From Phorcus lineatus (lineage: Eukaryota > Mollusca > Gastropoda > Trochida > Trochidae): a stretch of 64,000 bases of DNA. The translations under genes and the position numbers were made by a program. Of this stretch, positions 63,272 through 64,000 are shown in pieces. How positions within the stretch are numbered: position 1 is the first letter of the stretch; every line of letters begins with the position of its first letter. The stretch is taken from contig OV121089.1 in the NCBI GenBank assembly GCA_921293015.1, positions 39,542,520 through 39,606,519 on the forward strand, in the 5' to 3' direction. The notes below the pieces were generated by a model. That model worked only from the letters and a program-made list of their open reading frames with translations. It had not been told where the DNA came from and ran no database searches.

Positions 63272-64000
63272 CCACCGATTTTGTCGCCGCGATTCAGCCA
63301 ATACCGCTGAAGCGATGACAGCCAAACTCGACAGACTGATAGACCTTCATGAGACGAAGCCGCAATAAGCTTTTGGGCTCAATCGGCTTAAGCGTTAAAG
63401 GCACAGTACGATCCAAAGTTCGAAAAATTAACATGGGAAATTTTTTCAAAATGCACTTAGAGACTTGCAACTTTTTGCAAACGATGCACAGTAACAATTC
63501 AAGCAAAAAAGTCAATCATGGCAAATTCGTAACATGAGTACTTTGGCCGCCATATTGCTTTAATTAACTTTTTGAAATTTCCGGACCCCATGCATCTTTG
63601 AGAATCTTCTCCTCAGAAGATACATGCAAGTAAGAGCTGAAACTCACATATATCATAGCTAAAGGAATGGGGAGAAAATTCATTTTGGAAAATTTTCATT
63701 TTTCTGAATACTTTTTCTTCTGCAACCCTTCAAAGTCGGGCGACTTTGCTCGTTTTAGAATATTCAAGGGCAGATAACTCAAAAACCTACCCGTCGAATT
63801 TAATGAATTTTGCATGAGAGGTAAACATGATCGAGGTCATTAAGAATCATGAATAAAATGGATCGCGAACAGTCATTTCAGTTCACAGGAGGGAGTCAAA
63901 GTTTGCATCATACTATATGTCAATTAAGTGCGTTAGCAAGGGTTAAATTGCAAACAGTTGAAGGAAAACATCAATATTGAAGAACGGTCAAGACGTGTGA
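63272..64000 (+). repeat. Satellite unit B18, 3' partial
   Basis: First 729 bp of a B unit, cut by the window end within the 167-bp duplication. No J upstream. Confidence 0.93.

Larger units (their letters stand above)
1..64000 (+). repeat. Head-to-tail array of long satellite units, no genes
   Basis: The whole window is covered by 39 units of five related classes (A, B, C, D, E), all in one orientation. Every class opens with CCACCGATTTTGTCGCC or a variant and closes with GCTGAATCC, a GTCGCTTGCGAC palindrome and TATATT. No transposase, Rep/helicase, reverse transcriptase, rRNA or histone sequence was recognised on either strand. Open frames are at most 109 codons and drift with the repeat. 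There is no unique-sequence stretch anywhere, so every gene-free interval is satellite DNA described by the unit entries. Confidence 0.95.
27730..64000 (+). repeat. B array with interspersed C and D units
   Basis: Eighteen B units (last one partial), four C units and one D unit. Standard B is 1,672 bp with two J hairpins at its end: first with 15-bp arms around one T, second with the GAAA loop. Two B subtypes exist. The common one has GCTCCTACGTACTG, a 10-bp deletion between CTA direct repeats. The other (B4, B6, B10, 3' part of B1) keeps the 10 bp and several A-like bases. Confidence 0.95.

Noticed and set aside
1-64000. CRISPR array
   Set aside because: Repeats are long and contiguous with no short direct repeats, spacers or cas genes.
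1-64000. Tandem rRNA, 5S, histone or snRNA gene array
   Set aside because: Unit length would permit it, but no rRNA, histone-fold or snRNA landmarks were recognised on either strand.
1-64000. CENP-B box or telomere-type repeats that would mark a centromere or telomere
   Set aside because: No CENP-B-box match and no TTAGGG-type run found by eye; GCAAGGGTTAA is part of the 167-bp subrepeat.

Overview
No gene that I can support lies in this window. All 64 kb is one head-to-tail array of related long satellite units, 39 in total counting the two partial end units. Units run from 1,291 to 1,848 bp and all have the same orientation. I used the motif CCACCGATTTTGTCGCC (CCACGATTCTTG in one unit) as the unit start. 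The DNA is AT-rich and eukaryotic in character: long tandem satellite, (ATT)n microsatellites, no prokaryotic gene layout, and no open frame above 109 codons. The conserved short frames are conserved only because the DNA is. From memory, the hairpin plus (TTA)n module resembles interspersed repeats of cnidarian (coral-like) genomes; this is an unchecked impression. || Layout. (1) 1-17626: ten A units, period 1,770 bp, the first lacking 152 bp. (2) 17627-19084: one diverged unit, E. (3) 19085-27729: five more A units, the last lacking its tail. (4) 27730-64000: B units (mostly 1,672 bp), interrupted by four C units (about 1,292 bp) and one A-like D unit. The order is B1 B2 B3 B4 C1 B5 D B6 C2 B7 B8 B9 B10 B11 B12 B13 B14 B15 C3 B16 B17 C4 B18. 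|| Each unit ends with GCTGAATCC, then the small palindrome GTCGCTTGCGAC, then TATATT. Between units lie zero to three copies of a J module: a perfect hairpin with arms AAGGATTCAGCA/TGCTGAATCCTT, then ATTGTTATTGGCGTG, then (ATT)n. || The main finding is that the J modules follow a bracket rule. A junction with one J too many is always followed, one unit later, by a junction with none, and the surplus J nearest the intervening unit has a loop type fitting that unit's class. This is what results if elements of the form J-(ATT)n-core inserted into the (ATT)n tract of an older J-(ATT)n-core element. Inverted subterminal motifs, a 3' palindrome, an internal microsatellite, T-rich target and lack of coding capacity suggest a non-autonomous Helentron/HINE-like element turned into a satellite. 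That classification is inference. The A copies also carry a few shuffled variants that pass a four-gamete test, so exchange or gene conversion acts between copies.
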